The notes under the pieces are model-generated. The model worked only from the letters and a program-made list of their open reading frames with translations. It searched no databases and was not told the origin of the DNA. A stretch of 64,000 bases of DNA from positions 132,826-196,825 of the forward strand of contig CANBNG010000005.1 in assembly GCA_947370975.1 (NCBI GenBank). Reading direction: 5' to 3'. Source of the DNA: Beijerinckiaceae bacterium. Lineage in GTDB: Bacteria > Pseudomonadota > Alphaproteobacteria > Rhizobiales > Beijerinckiaceae. The position numbers and the translations under genes are program-made. Below are positions 6,965 through 16,399 of the stretch, piece by piece; position 1 is the first letter of the stretch; the number at the start of each line of letters is the position of its first letter.

Positions 6965-9298
6965 ATGGGTGAATATGCGCTTGGACAGCCGGTGCCGCGC
7001 TTTGAAGATCCGCGGCTCATCCGCGGCGGCGGCAGGTATGTGGACGATCTCAGCATGCCGGGCATGGTCCATGGCGTCGTCGTCCGCTCGCAATATGCCC
7101 ATGCGCGCATCCTCAAGATCGACACAACGCGCGCGCTGCAGGCGCCTGGCGTGCTCGCCGTCCTGACGGGGGACGATTGGGCGGCTTCTGGCTATGGCGA
7201 CCTGCCCATGCCCAAGGGCCGCAAGCGCCGCGATGGCTCGCCCATGCACACAGGCCGCTTCCCCGCGCTGACCAAGGACAAGGTGCGCTGGGTTGGCGAT
7301 TACGTCGCCTTCGTCATTGCCGAAACCCTGTTCCAGGCGCACGACGCTGCCGAACTCGTCGATATCGAATATGAGCCGCTCACCCCCAATGTCGTCACGG
7401 GGCAAGCCGCAGACGAGGGCAAGCCGCTCGTCTGGGACGATTGCCCGAACAACATTTCCTTCGTCCATCTCGAGGGCAACAAGGAAAAGACCGACGCGGC
7501 TTTCGCCAAGGCCGACCACATCGTCCGGCACAGATTCGTCATCAACCGCGTCACGGCCGCGACCATGGAGCCGCGCGCCTGCATCGGCTATTATGACCCC
7601 GCCGCTGACCGCTACACGATCCACACCACGCTGCAACGCGCGATCCATTATCGCGGCCAGCTCGCACGCACGCTGCGCGTGCCCGAGAGCAAGGTGCATG
7701 TGATTGCCGGCGACATTGGCGGCTCGTTTGGCATGAAATCCGGCGTCTATAATGAAGTCGGCCTCGTGCTGCTCGCCTCCAGGACGGTCGGGCGTCCGGT
7801 GAAGTGGAACAGCACGCGCTCGGAAGCCTTTCTGAGCGATGCACAAGCACGCGACAATGTCACCGAGGCTGCGCTCGCACTCGACAAGAACGGCAAGTTT
7901 CTCGGCCTGCATGTGAAGACCATCGCCAACATCGGCGCCTATCTGCAGCCGGGCGGCGATGGCGGCGCGACCAGCAATCTGGGCACGCTTGCCGGCGTCT
8001 ATACGACGCCCGCCATTCATGTCGATGTGACGGCTGTCTTCACCAACACAAATCCGATGCGCCCCTATCGCGGCAACGGCCGCCCCGAGGCTGCCTATGT
8101 GCTCGAGCGCATGGTCGATCTCGCCGCGCGCGAATTAAAGATGGATCCGACGGAAATCCGCCGCATCAACATCATCCCGCCCGAGTTGATGCCCTACAAG
8201 ACGCCGCTGAAATTTACCTATGATTCCGGCGAGTTTGAGAAGGGCATGGATCTCGTGCTCGAAATGGCTGATTGGAAGGGCTTTGAAGCGCGCCGCGCGG
8301 AGTCGCGCAAGCGTGGCAAGCTGCGCGGCATCGGTCTTTCCAACTCCATCGAAAAGGCGGCAGCGCCGGGCTTCGAGGGCGCGGAAATTCGTTTTGACCG
8401 TTCGGGCACAGTGACCATTCTCTCGGGCGCCGTGACGCAGGGACAGGGCCATGAGACGGTGTTCAAGCAGCTCGTCTGCGACCGGCTCGGCGTGAAGCCG
8501 GACGATGTGCATTACGTGCAGGGCGATACGGACGCCGTCTTCTTTGGTGAGGGGACCGGTGGCTCGCGCACAGCCACAGTCGGTGGCTCGGCCCTCCATT
8601 ACGCGGCCGAGAAGATTGTCGACAAGGCGCAGAAGATTGCCGCCAAAATGCTCGGTCATGATGACATCGATTTCAAGGACGGCATTTTCACCAGCCGCTC
8701 GACCAACAACAGCCTGACGATTGGGGAAGTCGCGCGCGGCGCAACCAATCCCAAGAACATGCCCGAAGGCATGGAGCTTGGTCTCATCGCCAGCGCCGTC
8801 TACGCCAATGACCTCATGAACTACCCCAATGGCAGCCATGTTTGCGAATTGGAGATCGATGAGGAAACCGGCAAGGTCGAATTGTTGCGCTACAATGTCG
8901 TGGACGATGTCGGCAATGTGCTCAATCCGCTGCTGCTCAAGGGGCAGATCCATGGCGGCGTCGCACAGGGCGTTGGCCAGATGCTGATGGAAGATCTGAC
9001 CTACGATCCCCAAAGCGGCGAATTGCTCGCGGGCTCGTTCATCGATTACGCCATGCCGCATGCCGACAATTTCTGCGCGATTGAAGTCAAGAGCAATCCA
9101 GTGCCCACAGCCACCAATCCGCTCGGCGTGAAGGGTGCGGGCGAGGCAGGCTGCGTCGGCGCTCTGCCGGCGGTCGCCAATGCGCTTGCCGATGCGCTCA
9201 GCGTCTACGGCATCAACGATGTGCCCATGCCCGCAACGCCTGCCCGCGTGTGGCACATGATGCAAACGGCAAAGGCAAAGCTTGCCGCCGCGCAATAG
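6965..9298 (+). CDS. Xanthine dehydrogenase/CO dehydrogenase-family molybdopterin-binding large subunit
   Basis: The 777-residue product matches the large, molybdenum-cofactor subunit of the xanthine oxidase/CO dehydrogenase family. Motifs include the N-terminal GQPVPRFEDPRLIRGGGRYVDD, the cofactor segment GDIGGSFGMKSG, a PYRGNGRPEA active-site loop near residue 365 and the GVKGAGEAG motif whose Glu at about 727 is the catalytic base. The PYRGNGRPEA loop lacks the Cys-containing AYxCSFR of true form I CO dehydrogenase, so CO oxidation is unlikely; aromatic or N-heterocycle hydroxylation is more probable. I chose ATG 6965 by family alignment and the GGAAG just upstream. The usual FAD and [2Fe-2S] subunit genes are absent on both sides. 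Confidence 0.9.
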   Translation: MGEYALGQPVPRFEDPRLIRGGGRYVDDLSMPGMVHGVVVRSQYAHARILKIDTTRALQAPGVLAVLTGDDWAASGYGDLPMPKGRKRRDGSPMHTGRFPALTKDKVRWVGDYVAFVIAETLFQAHDAAELVDIEYEPLTPNVVTGQAADEGKPLVWDDCPNNISFVHLEGNKEKTDAAFAKADHIVRHRFVINRVTAATMEPRACIGYYDPAADRYTIHTTLQRAIHYRGQLARTLRVPESKVHVIAGDIGGSFGMKSGVYNEVGLVLLASRTVGRPVKWNSTRSEAFLSDAQARDNVTEAALALDKNGKFLGLHVKTIANIGAYLQPGGDGGATSNLGTLAGVYTTPAIHVDVTAVFTNTNPMRPYRGNGRPEAAYVLERMVDLAARELKMDPTEIRRINIIPPELMPYKTPLKFTYDSGEFEKGMDLVLEMADWKGFEARRAESRKRGKLRGIGLSNSIEKAAAPGFEGAEIRFDRSGTVTILSGAVTQGQGHETVFKQLVCDRLGVKPDDVHYVQGDTDAVFFGEGTGGSRTATVGGSALHYAAEKIVDKAQKIAAKMLGHDDIDFKDGIFTSRSTNNSLTIGEVARGATNPKNMPEGMELGLIASAVYANDLMNYPNGSHVCELEIDEETGKVELLRYNVVDDVGNVLNPLLLKGQIHGGVAQGVGQMLMEDLTYDPQSGELLAGSFIDYAMPHADNFCAIEVKSNPVPTATNPLGVKGAGEAGCVGALPAVANALADALSVYGINDVPMPATPARVWHMMQTAKAKLAAAQ

Positions 9299-9321
9299 GC
9301 GCAAGCGATATCAACGAAACC

Positions 9322-9347
9322 ATTCACGCGCAGAAATGCGCGTGAAT
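9322..9347. terminator. Perfect 11-bp hairpin with GAAA tetraloop after the molybdenum hydroxylase gene
   Basis: ATTCACGCGCA, a GAAA loop and TGCGCGTGAAT form a perfect stem 24 bases after the stop codon. No T-run follows, so it is either an intrinsic terminator without a U tract, an mRNA 3' stabiliser, or a palindromic binding site ahead of the next gene. Confidence 0.4.
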
Positions 9348-9456
9348 AAGCAACATTTCTTGCATTGGTCGAAAGACTGCGTTAACTAACACCCGGGCGT
9401 ATAAATTTTCTGGGGGGTGAGACTTAACCCGATTTTTTTAAAGGGAAGGTCCACTG

Positions 9457-10569
9457 ATGGACAAAATTAACAGGCGCGTTCAAAGAGATATTACAAAAGA
9501 CATTTCTGTGCCTGAAACAAGAGACGGCGGCTCGCACTGGCTCAAGCAGTTCAGCGATTGCCTCAATCCGCAACCTGTGGATACGGCAAAGTTCACGCTG
9601 GAAAATGCGGTTTTCTGCACCTATTCAACCATGCGCCTGCGCGTGTTCAACAAGCGCAAATCCCGTCAGGGCCCGGCAACATTGATCGTCGCGCCTGTGG
9701 CCGTGCAGGATGCCGGTTTTACCGATCTCATGAGCGGTCATTCGCTGATCGAGCTTTTGTGCGAAACAGCGCCGGGGCCGATCTATCTGACGGACTGGTT
9801 CTCCGCGACGCCCGAGATGCGTTACTTTTCAATCGACACCTATCTTGCCGATCTCAATGTCGCGATTGACGATATTGGTGGCGCGGTCGATTGCGTCGGC
9901 CTCTGCCAGGGCGGCTGGCTGGCGCTGCTTCATGCCGCGCGGTTTCCGCAAAAAATCCGCCGCCTCGTGCTGGCCGGCACGCCCGTGGATACAAGCGTGA
10001 AATCCTCGCCCATGTCGCGCCATGCCCTCACCCTGGTGCAGGGCCATGATGAATTGCCCGGCGATTGCGTGATCAATGCCGGCCAATGGCTCGCGCGGCT
10101 TGGCACGACGCAGGGCTTTGAACGCGCCGCCATGGATTCGCTTCAACGCAATCCGGGCTCCTTCACCAAGGCCGACATGCGCGCTGTCTCGCGCTATGAG
10201 GATTGGGCGCGGCGCAGCATCGATCTGCCGGGGCGCTATTGTCGCGAGATGCTGAGCGGGCTCTTTGCCGGTAACAGGATTGCGCAAGGCACGTGCACAG
10301 CGCTCGGCCGCGTCATCGACCTCAAGACCGTGCGTATTCCGCTGTTTGTTCTCTGCGGCGCGTTTGACGAGATCACGCCCAAGGAACAGGCGCTTGCCGT
10401 GCACAATCTGGTGGGTACGGCCAAGGGGCGCATGCGCAGCCTTGTGGCGCCCTGCGGGCATTTCGCGCTGTTTGTGGGTGCAGGCACATTGTCGCGCGAG
10501 TGGCGCACGATTGCGAGCTGGCTCAGCAGCAAAGCCCCGCTTGCAAAGAACCGCGCCCTCAAAGGCTGA
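9457..10569 (+). CDS. PHA synthase-like alpha/beta hydrolase (class III PhaC-like)
   Basis: This 370-residue alpha/beta hydrolase has a PHA-synthase-type lipase box, VGLCQGGW, with Cys150 in place of the usual Ser. The rest of the triad is readable as Asp304 (GAFDEITP) and His335 (CGHFALFVG). These positions and the length nearly coincide with the triad of class III PhaC from purple sulfur bacteria (Cys149, Asp302, His331, about 355 residues). An extra 60-70 N-terminal residues look unstructured. AGGGAAGG lies about seven bases ahead of the ATG. The PhaE partner that class III synthases need is not in the window, so it may act alone, partner elsewhere, or be a hydrolase. It is a single-gene unit. 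Confidence 0.75.
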   Translation: MDKINRRVQRDITKDISVPETRDGGSHWLKQFSDCLNPQPVDTAKFTLENAVFCTYSTMRLRVFNKRKSRQGPATLIVAPVAVQDAGFTDLMSGHSLIELLCETAPGPIYLTDWFSATPEMRYFSIDTYLADLNVAIDDIGGAVDCVGLCQGGWLALLHAARFPQKIRRLVLAGTPVDTSVKSSPMSRHALTLVQGHDELPGDCVINAGQWLARLGTTQGFERAAMDSLQRNPGSFTKADMRAVSRYEDWARRSIDLPGRYCREMLSGLFAGNRIAQGTCTALGRVIDLKTVRIPLFVLCGAFDEITPKEQALAVHNLVGTAKGRMRSLVAPCGHFALFVGAGTLSREWRTIASWLSSKAPLAKNRALKG

Positions 10570-10577
10570 GGGCGCGG
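10551..10577. terminator. Hairpin between convergent genes
   Basis: CCGCGCCCTCA and TGAGGGCGCGG form a perfect 11-bp stem with an AAGGC loop. It overlaps the last codons and stop of the PhaC-like gene and faces a convergent gene. There is no T-run, so function as a terminator is plausible but unproven. Confidence 0.35.
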
Positions 10578-10596
10578 CGCAAGCGGAAATGCAGTC

Positions 10597-11331
10597 CTAG
10601 ACCATGGACGGCAGGGTTTCGAGCAGATGGCCATAGCCACCGCGCTTTTCGTTCACATGCAGGCGCTTCTGGAACTCCCAGACGCGCGCAGTCACGGGAT
10701 GGACCACCGGCACGCCAAGATCCTTCTCAAGCATTTCGAGAATGTGGAGCGTGCGCCAGCCCGAGCCCAGCATGTAGATCGCATCCGCGCCCTTGTGCTT
10801 GAGGAAGCTCTTCTTGATGTGGGTGTAGATTTGCTCGCCCGAGAGCTCCTGCACCTTGTTGAAGGGCACATCGATACCCTCCATGCAGCGCACGTCGAAA
10901 TCGGCATCGCGGAAATAGCGCGCGAATGTGTCGTTGATCTCGCCCTGGAAATAGCTGACGCCGACGATGCTCTTTGCACCCAGCGCACGCAGCGCGGAAA
11001 TATGGTTCTGGCCGGAGGTGAAGATCGGGGTCTTGTATTTTTCTTCCCAGCCGCCGACGATTCGCGTCTCCTCCTCGCGGCCAAGCACCATGAAGGGCGG
11101 TGCGCCATTGGGGTGGATGGCGTCGCATTCCTGTTCGGCGCAGAGCGCGATCTGCTGCTCATAGGCGCCCATCACCGTCTTGAATTCATCGGTCGTGCCG
11201 CGGCGAATGTTGATGAACAGCGGAATGACGCCGATGCCATCGGGCAGGAGGCGAATGAATTCCTCCGTCGCGCCAGGCCGCAATGTCGGGTGAATGATGC
11301 CGGCGATGCCACGCCATGCCGAAAAGGCCAT
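10597..11331 (-). CDS. Asp/Glu racemase superfamily protein (maleate isomerase/arylmalonate decarboxylase-like)
   Basis: The 244-residue product has the two-domain layout of the maleate isomerase/arylmalonate decarboxylase branch of the Asp/Glu racemase superfamily. It begins MAFSAWRGIAGIIHPTLRPG. The loop that normally carries the first catalytic Cys reads HPNGAPPF (about residue 77). The loop that normally carries the second reads YMLGSGWRT (about 190). Neither has a Cys, so standard cysteine chemistry is unlikely. A GGGAGGAG site six bases before ATG 11331 fixes the start; a longer frame to 11391 adds only a basic, unconserved leader. The gene stands alone between the PhaC-like gene and the SpoVR operon. 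Confidence 0.7.
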   Translation of the reverse strand: MAFSAWRGIAGIIHPTLRPGATEEFIRLLPDGIGVIPLFINIRRGTTDEFKTVMGAYEQQIALCAEQECDAIHPNGAPPFMVLGREEETRIVGGWEEKYKTPIFTSGQNHISALRALGAKSIVGVSYFQGEINDTFARYFRDADFDVRCMEGIDVPFNKVQELSGEQIYTHIKKSFLKHKGADAIYMLGSGWRTLHILEMLEKDLGVPVVHPVTARVWEFQKRLHVNEKRGGYGHLLETLPSMV

Positions 11332-11397
11332 GTAAAACTCCTCCCTGAACCTCGCGCGCGCTCTTGCGGCGCACGCTTTTGAGGCGCGCATTCTGGC

Positions 11398-12948
11398 TCA
11401 GGGCGTGGTGCTTTGGAAGCCCTGATGATCGCGCACGCGCGGCTCGGCTGTGTGCTCGCGCAAGCCATTGCCGTGCTCGTCGACCTCGCGCAGCAGCACG
11501 GGATAGCCCCAGAGATCGGCGAGATAGCCCAGCACTTCACTGGCCTCGCGCGAGGCCAGCAAGCGGCCGTCGCGCACCGAATGCTGAAGCATGAGGCGGC
11601 GGTCGCCCGCCAGATCCACAGCCACAACTTCGATCTGGGGATCGGCGTGGCCAATGTCATATTCGCGCGCAAGTGCGCGGCGAATGCGCCGATAGCCACG
11701 CTCGTCATGAATGGCTTCCACCCGCAAGGTCGGCTCGGCAGGATCATCCACCAGATGAAACATCCGCCAGTCGCGCATCACGCGCGGGGAGAGATATTGC
11801 GCGATGAAACTCTCGTCGCGATAATTGGCCCAGATATCCTTGAGCCCGTTCACCGGATCATTGCAGCCCGCAAGGTCTGGAAACCATGCACGATCCTCAT
11901 CCGTCGGGCTCACGCAGATGCGCTCAAGATCCTGCATCATCGCAAAGCCCAGCGCATAAGGATTGATGCTGGAAAAGCGGCGATCGTCGAAAGGCGGTTG
12001 GAAGACGACATTGGTGTGCGAGGTCAGAAATTCGAGAAATGCCCCATCTGTAATGTTTCCGGCCTCATGCAGGCGGTTCATGATCTTGTAATGCACATAG
12101 GTCGCCGTGCCCTCGTTCATCACTTTCGTCTGCCGCTGGGGCTGAAAATATTGGCCGAGCAAACGCACGATGCGCAGCAATTCGCGCTGCCAGGGCGCAA
12201 GACGGGGCGCGGTCTTTTCGAGAAAATAGAGAATATTCTCCTGCGGCAGTTCGAGCAGCTCGGAGAGGCGCTCCTGTGGCGTGCGAATGACGGTTTTTGG
12301 CGCGCCGCCGGGCAGCGTCTCCCATAATTCATTATAAACAAGCTCGTCATGCGCGCGCCTTTGCTCGGCACGCGCCTGCTCTGTCTTGAAATCGATCCTG
12401 CGTCGGCGCGGCGAGCGATGCACGCCATGGCTCATCAAGGCGTGAGCGGCATCGAGCAGGCGCTCGACATTGCGCTCGCCATAGGTCTCCTCGCATTGGG
12501 CGATATAGGCGCGCGCAAATTGTAGATAATCGAGAATACCGGCAGCATCCGTCCAGTCGCGGAACAATTGGTTGTTACGAAAGAAGTGGTTGTGCCCGAA
12601 GGCTGCATGGGCAATCACCAAAGTCTGCATCAACGCCGAATTACCCTCCATTATATAGGAAATACAGGGGCTCGAATTGATGACAAGTTCATAAGCAAGA
12701 TCGGTGTGGCCCTTGCGATAATGCCCCTCGTGCTGCACGAAGCGTTTTCCAAACGACCAATGCCCATAATAAATCGGCATGCCGGAACCCGCATAGGCAT
12801 CCAGCATCTGTTCGGCGGTGATGACCTCGATCTGGTTGGGATAGACCTCAAGCTTCATCTCGCCCAATGCAACCTCTTCCACCCGGTCATGGATGCGCTG
12901 GATTGTCTCGAAGCTCCAGTCGCTTCCCTCAAACAGCAGAGCGCTCAT
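11398..12948 (-). CDS. ycgB: SpoVR family protein (YcgB-like)
   Basis: This 516-residue protein matches the SpoVR/YcgB family, with the conserved IYYGHWSFGKRF and SYIMEGNSALMQTLVIAHAAFGHNHFF segments in the first 150 residues. The His-rich stretch suggests a metal site. SpoVR takes part in cortex formation in Bacillus; in Gram-negative bacteria YcgB belongs to the stress-response set with YeaG and YeaH, biochemical role unknown. Its ATG overlaps the stop of the DUF444 gene by one base pair set (ATGA), so it is the last gene of a three-gene operon running right to left. Confidence 0.93.
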   Translation of the reverse strand: MSALLFEGSDWSFETIQRIHDRVEEVALGEMKLEVYPNQIEVITAEQMLDAYAGSGMPIYYGHWSFGKRFVQHEGHYRKGHTDLAYELVINSSPCISYIMEGNSALMQTLVIAHAAFGHNHFFRNNQLFRDWTDAAGILDYLQFARAYIAQCEETYGERNVERLLDAAHALMSHGVHRSPRRRRIDFKTEQARAEQRRAHDELVYNELWETLPGGAPKTVIRTPQERLSELLELPQENILYFLEKTAPRLAPWQRELLRIVRLLGQYFQPQRQTKVMNEGTATYVHYKIMNRLHEAGNITDGAFLEFLTSHTNVVFQPPFDDRRFSSINPYALGFAMMQDLERICVSPTDEDRAWFPDLAGCNDPVNGLKDIWANYRDESFIAQYLSPRVMRDWRMFHLVDDPAEPTLRVEAIHDERGYRRIRRALAREYDIGHADPQIEVVAVDLAGDRRLMLQHSVRDGRLLASREASEVLGYLADLWGYPVLLREVDEHGNGLREHTAEPRVRDHQGFQSTTP

Positions 12949-14231
12949 CAGGATGATGCCTCCAATGCCTCGTTCCGCCGCCTGAACAGCTCGCGGAACA
13001 CGGGATAGATTTCCTGGCGCATCGTCACGCGGCGCATGCTTGGCCCTGGCGAGAGCGTGTCATAGGTTTTCCAGAGGCTCGACATGGGCGTGTCGCTGTG
13101 GGGCTCATCGACTTCGAGATAGGCGTAATATTGGCTTAAAGGCAGCAGGCCATCGCGCATCAGCGCGGTCGCGCGTTCATTGTCGCCGCTCTCATTGTCG
13201 CCGTCGGACGCCTGCGCAATATAGATGTTCCATTCGGAGACCGGGTAGCGCTCGCCAATGACGCGCATTGCCTCCTCGAGCGCCGAGGATACGCGCGTGC
13301 CCCCGGTTTCGCGGCTTTCGAAAAAGGTCTTTTCATCGACCTCGCGCGCCTCGTCGGTGTGGCGGATGAAGACGACTTCGACCTGCTTGTAGCGGCGCTG
13401 CAGGAAGACATAGAGCAGCATGAAAAAGCGCTTCGCCATATCCTTCATATGCTCGGTCATCGAGCCTGACACATCCATGATGCAGAACATGACCGCCTGT
13501 GCGATGGGGCGCGGCGAGGGTTCGAAACGGCGGTAGCGAATATCGATCGGATCGATATAGGGAATGGCGCGCGTGCGCAGCCCATGCGTCTCAATCAAGG
13601 CGCGCACGCTCTGCGCCTGCGCTTCATCACCCGCAGCCTCCGCCTCTGCCAGAGCCTTGCGCAAGCGCTCAAGCTCCTCGGGCTTGGGCCGGTGCAAAGC
13701 CATGCGCCGCGAGAGTGCATTGCGCATGGTGCGCGAGACGGCGAGATTGGCCGGCGAGCCGCCACGCGTAAAACCCGCACGGCGCAGCCCGCTTGACTCC
13801 GTCAAGGAGAGCTTGCGGCGCTCGAGATCCGGCAGTTCGAGATCTTCCATAAAGAGATTGAGAAATTCCTCGGCTGACAGCGCGACCTTGAATTCATCTT
13901 CGCCGCCACCGCCCTCGCCAGACTTCGAGCCCTTGCCTTTGCCGGAGCCTCCACCGGGCGGCCGCGCGATGCGATCACCTTCCAGAAACTCCTTGTTACC
14001 AGGCAGAACGCGGCTGTGCGTTCCTTCGCGGCCGGTATGGAAGGAGGGTTCGTCAATGCCGCGCGCCGGTATGATGACGACGCCGCCCTCGCCAATGTCA
14101 CGAATGGGCCGCGCCGCGGAGACATTGCGCACCGCCTCGCGCAAGACCTTGCCGGCGCGGCGGAGAAAGCGCTGCCGGTTGGGCAGGCTTTTCCCGGACG
14201 GATTCAGGCGGCGATCGATGACATACATCAT
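12948..14231 (-). CDS. yeaH: YeaH/YhbH family protein (DUF444)
   Basis: This 427-residue protein belongs to the DUF444 (YeaH/YhbH) family. It starts MMYVIDRRLNPSGKSLPNRQRF, has a Gly/Ser/Lys-rich linker near residues 90-110, and a von Willebrand A-like half with CIMDVSGSMTEHMKD, a MIDAS-type DxSxS motif, around residue 250. In E. coli YeaH acts with the kinase YeaG in nitrogen-starvation and stationary-phase responses. Two adjacent ATG codons lie after GGAGA; the second (14228) gives better spacing. The gene lies nine bases after the PrkA stop and overlaps ycgB, so all three are one transcript. Confidence 0.93.
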   Translation of the reverse strand: MMYVIDRRLNPSGKSLPNRQRFLRRAGKVLREAVRNVSAARPIRDIGEGGVVIIPARGIDEPSFHTGREGTHSRVLPGNKEFLEGDRIARPPGGGSGKGKGSKSGEGGGGEDEFKVALSAEEFLNLFMEDLELPDLERRKLSLTESSGLRRAGFTRGGSPANLAVSRTMRNALSRRMALHRPKPEELERLRKALAEAEAAGDEAQAQSVRALIETHGLRTRAIPYIDPIDIRYRRFEPSPRPIAQAVMFCIMDVSGSMTEHMKDMAKRFFMLLYVFLQRRYKQVEVVFIRHTDEAREVDEKTFFESRETGGTRVSSALEEAMRVIGERYPVSEWNIYIAQASDGDNESGDNERATALMRDGLLPLSQYYAYLEVDEPHSDTPMSSLWKTYDTLSPGPSMRRVTMRQEIYPVFRELFRRRNEALEASS

Positions 14232-14240
14232 GCATCTCCG

Positions 14241-16187
14241 TCAGGCAGATTGCTTGACCCGCATGTACCATTCCACAAGGCGGCGGACCTGGCGCTCGGT
14301 GTAGCCGCGCGCCGCCATGCGCGCGACGAAATCGCTGTGCTTCTTCTCGCTCTCGCCATCCTTCTTCGAACCGAAGCTGATGACGGGCAGAAGATCCTCG
14401 ACCTGGCTGAACATGCGCCGCTCGATCACTTCGCGAATTTTCTCATAGCTCGTCCATGACGGATTTCTGCCGCCATTGGCCGCGCGCGAGCGCAAGGCGA
14501 ATTTCACGACTTCATTGCGGAAGTCCTTCGGATTGGCGATTCCCGCCGGTTTCTCGATCTTGGTCAGCTCCTGATTGAGCAATTCGCGATCGAGCAATTG
14601 GCCGGTGTCAGGATCCTTGAAATCGAGATCCTCGATCCAGGCGTCGGCATAATCGACATAGCGGTCGAAGAGGTTCTGCCCGTAGTCGTGATAGCTCTCA
14701 AGATAGGCCTTCTGAATTTCGTGCCCGATGAATTCAGCGTAACGGGGCGCAAGATCGGCCTTGATATATTCAAGATAGCGCTTCTCGATGTCGGGCGGCA
14801 GCTGGTCGCGGCGGATCGCCTGTTCAAGCACGAACATGAGATGCACGGGATCAGCGCCGATCTCGACGGAATCATGGTTGAAGGCCGCCGCCAGAACCTT
14901 GAAGGCAAAGCGCGTCGAGACGCCGTCCATGCCCTCGTCCGGCCCGGCGGCATCCTTGTATTCCTGCAACGATCTCGCGCGCGGATCGGTCTCGCGAATG
15001 CTTTCGCCATCATAGACGCGCAATTTTGAAAACGCGCTCGAATTTTCATGCACGCGCAGGCGCGAAAGGACAGAGAAACGCGCGAGCATTTCGAGCGTGG
15101 CTGGTGCGCATGGCGCATTGGCGAGTTCGGAGCCGCGGATCAGTTTGTCATAAATGCGCTGCTCTTCGGTCGCGCGCAGGCAATAGGGCACCTTGATAAG
15201 ATAAATACGGTCGAGAAAGGCCTCGTTGTTCTTGTTCGCGCGGAAGCTCTGCCATTCGGATTCATTGGAATGGGCGAGGATGATGCCGGCAAAGGGAATG
15301 GCCCCGATATTTTCGGTGCCGATATAATTGCCCTCCTGCGTTGCAGTCAGCAACGGATGCAGCATCTTGATCGGTGCCTTGAACATTTCGACAAATTCGA
15401 GAATGCCCTGATTGGCGCGGTTAAGTCCGCCCGAATAGGAATAGGCGTCAGGATCGTTCTGCGCGAGCGTCTCGAGCTTGCGAATATCGACCTTGCCGAC
15501 GAGGGAGGAAATATCCTGATTGTTTTCATCCCCGGGCTCGGTCTTGGCCACGCCAACCTGGCGCAGCCGCGAGGGCATAAGCTTGACGACGCGGAACTGG
15601 CCGATATCGCCACCAAATTCATCGAGCCGCTTCAGGCACCACGGCGACATCAGTCCCGTCAGGCGGCGGCGCGGAATATTGAAGCGCGATTCAAGTTCGG
15701 CGCCCATCGTCTCAGGATCGAACAGCGCAAGCGGAGATTCAAATACCGGGCTCACATCATGGCCGGCCTTGAGCACATAGATCGGCTTGACCTCCATCAG
15801 CGCCTTGAGGCGCTCGGCGAGCGAGGACTTGCCCCCGCCCACGGGCCCCAGCAGATAGAGAATCTGCTTGCGCTCCTCGAGCCCCTGCGCGGCATGGCGG
15901 AAGAAGGCGACGATGCGCTCGACCGTATCTTCCATGCCGTAGAATTCGGCAAAGGCTGGATAGGTGCGAATGGTGCGGTTTGAAAAGATACGCCCAAGCC
16001 GCGCGTCTTTGCTTGTATCGACGATGACCGGTTCACCGATGGCGGCAAGAATCCGCTCAGGTGCGCTGGCATAGGCCATCGGATCGGTACGGCACAGCTC
16101 CAGATAGTCTGGAACCGACATTTCGGTTTCACGGCGCGTTTGGAAGCTTTCCGAATAACGGGTCAGGAGATCGTGCGCAAATGTCAT
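14241..16187 (-). CDS. yeaG: PrkA family serine protein kinase (YeaG-like)
   Basis: This 648-residue protein is a PrkA/YeaG kinase. The N-terminal AAA-type domain carries the Walker A GPVGGGKSSL (about residue 108). The C-terminal PrkA kinase-like domain follows from about 400, with RSRAANGGRNPSWTSYEKIRE near residue 575. The length agrees with the family (about 640). It phosphorylates cytoplasmic targets and is linked to stationary-phase and starvation survival. The ATG is preceded by GAGGATGGG. It is the first gene of the yeaG-yeaH-ycgB operon. The 212 bases upstream should hold its promoter, but I could not identify a clear sigma-factor motif there. Confidence 0.95.
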   Translation of the reverse strand: MTFAHDLLTRYSESFQTRRETEMSVPDYLELCRTDPMAYASAPERILAAIGEPVIVDTSKDARLGRIFSNRTIRTYPAFAEFYGMEDTVERIVAFFRHAAQGLEERKQILYLLGPVGGGKSSLAERLKALMEVKPIYVLKAGHDVSPVFESPLALFDPETMGAELESRFNIPRRRLTGLMSPWCLKRLDEFGGDIGQFRVVKLMPSRLRQVGVAKTEPGDENNQDISSLVGKVDIRKLETLAQNDPDAYSYSGGLNRANQGILEFVEMFKAPIKMLHPLLTATQEGNYIGTENIGAIPFAGIILAHSNESEWQSFRANKNNEAFLDRIYLIKVPYCLRATEEQRIYDKLIRGSELANAPCAPATLEMLARFSVLSRLRVHENSSAFSKLRVYDGESIRETDPRARSLQEYKDAAGPDEGMDGVSTRFAFKVLAAAFNHDSVEIGADPVHLMFVLEQAIRRDQLPPDIEKRYLEYIKADLAPRYAEFIGHEIQKAYLESYHDYGQNLFDRYVDYADAWIEDLDFKDPDTGQLLDRELLNQELTKIEKPAGIANPKDFRNEVVKFALRSRAANGGRNPSWTSYEKIREVIERRMFSQVEDLLPVISFGSKKDGESEKKHSDFVARMAARGYTERQVRRLVEWYMRVKQSA

Positions 16188-16399
16188 TTCCCATCCTCAT
16201 CCGAACGGCGACTGCAACGACTCGCATATAGGTTTGAGGTCACAGCCCCGCTTGTCAACGCAAACATCTACGCCAAGGTTTCAGGTGACGGCTTGCGTTT
16301 GCAGCAGATAAGTATCAATGCGCAGATGGCGGTATGGTGGCGGGCTGCAATCACAAGTTTGACGCTTTGTGACGAAACGCAGGTTTTAGCGTGCGATAT

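Noticed and set aside
6965..9298. Form I carbon monoxide dehydrogenase (CoxL)
   Set aside because: The AYxCSFR active-site loop with Cys is replaced by PYRGNGRPEA, and the coxM and coxS genes are absent.
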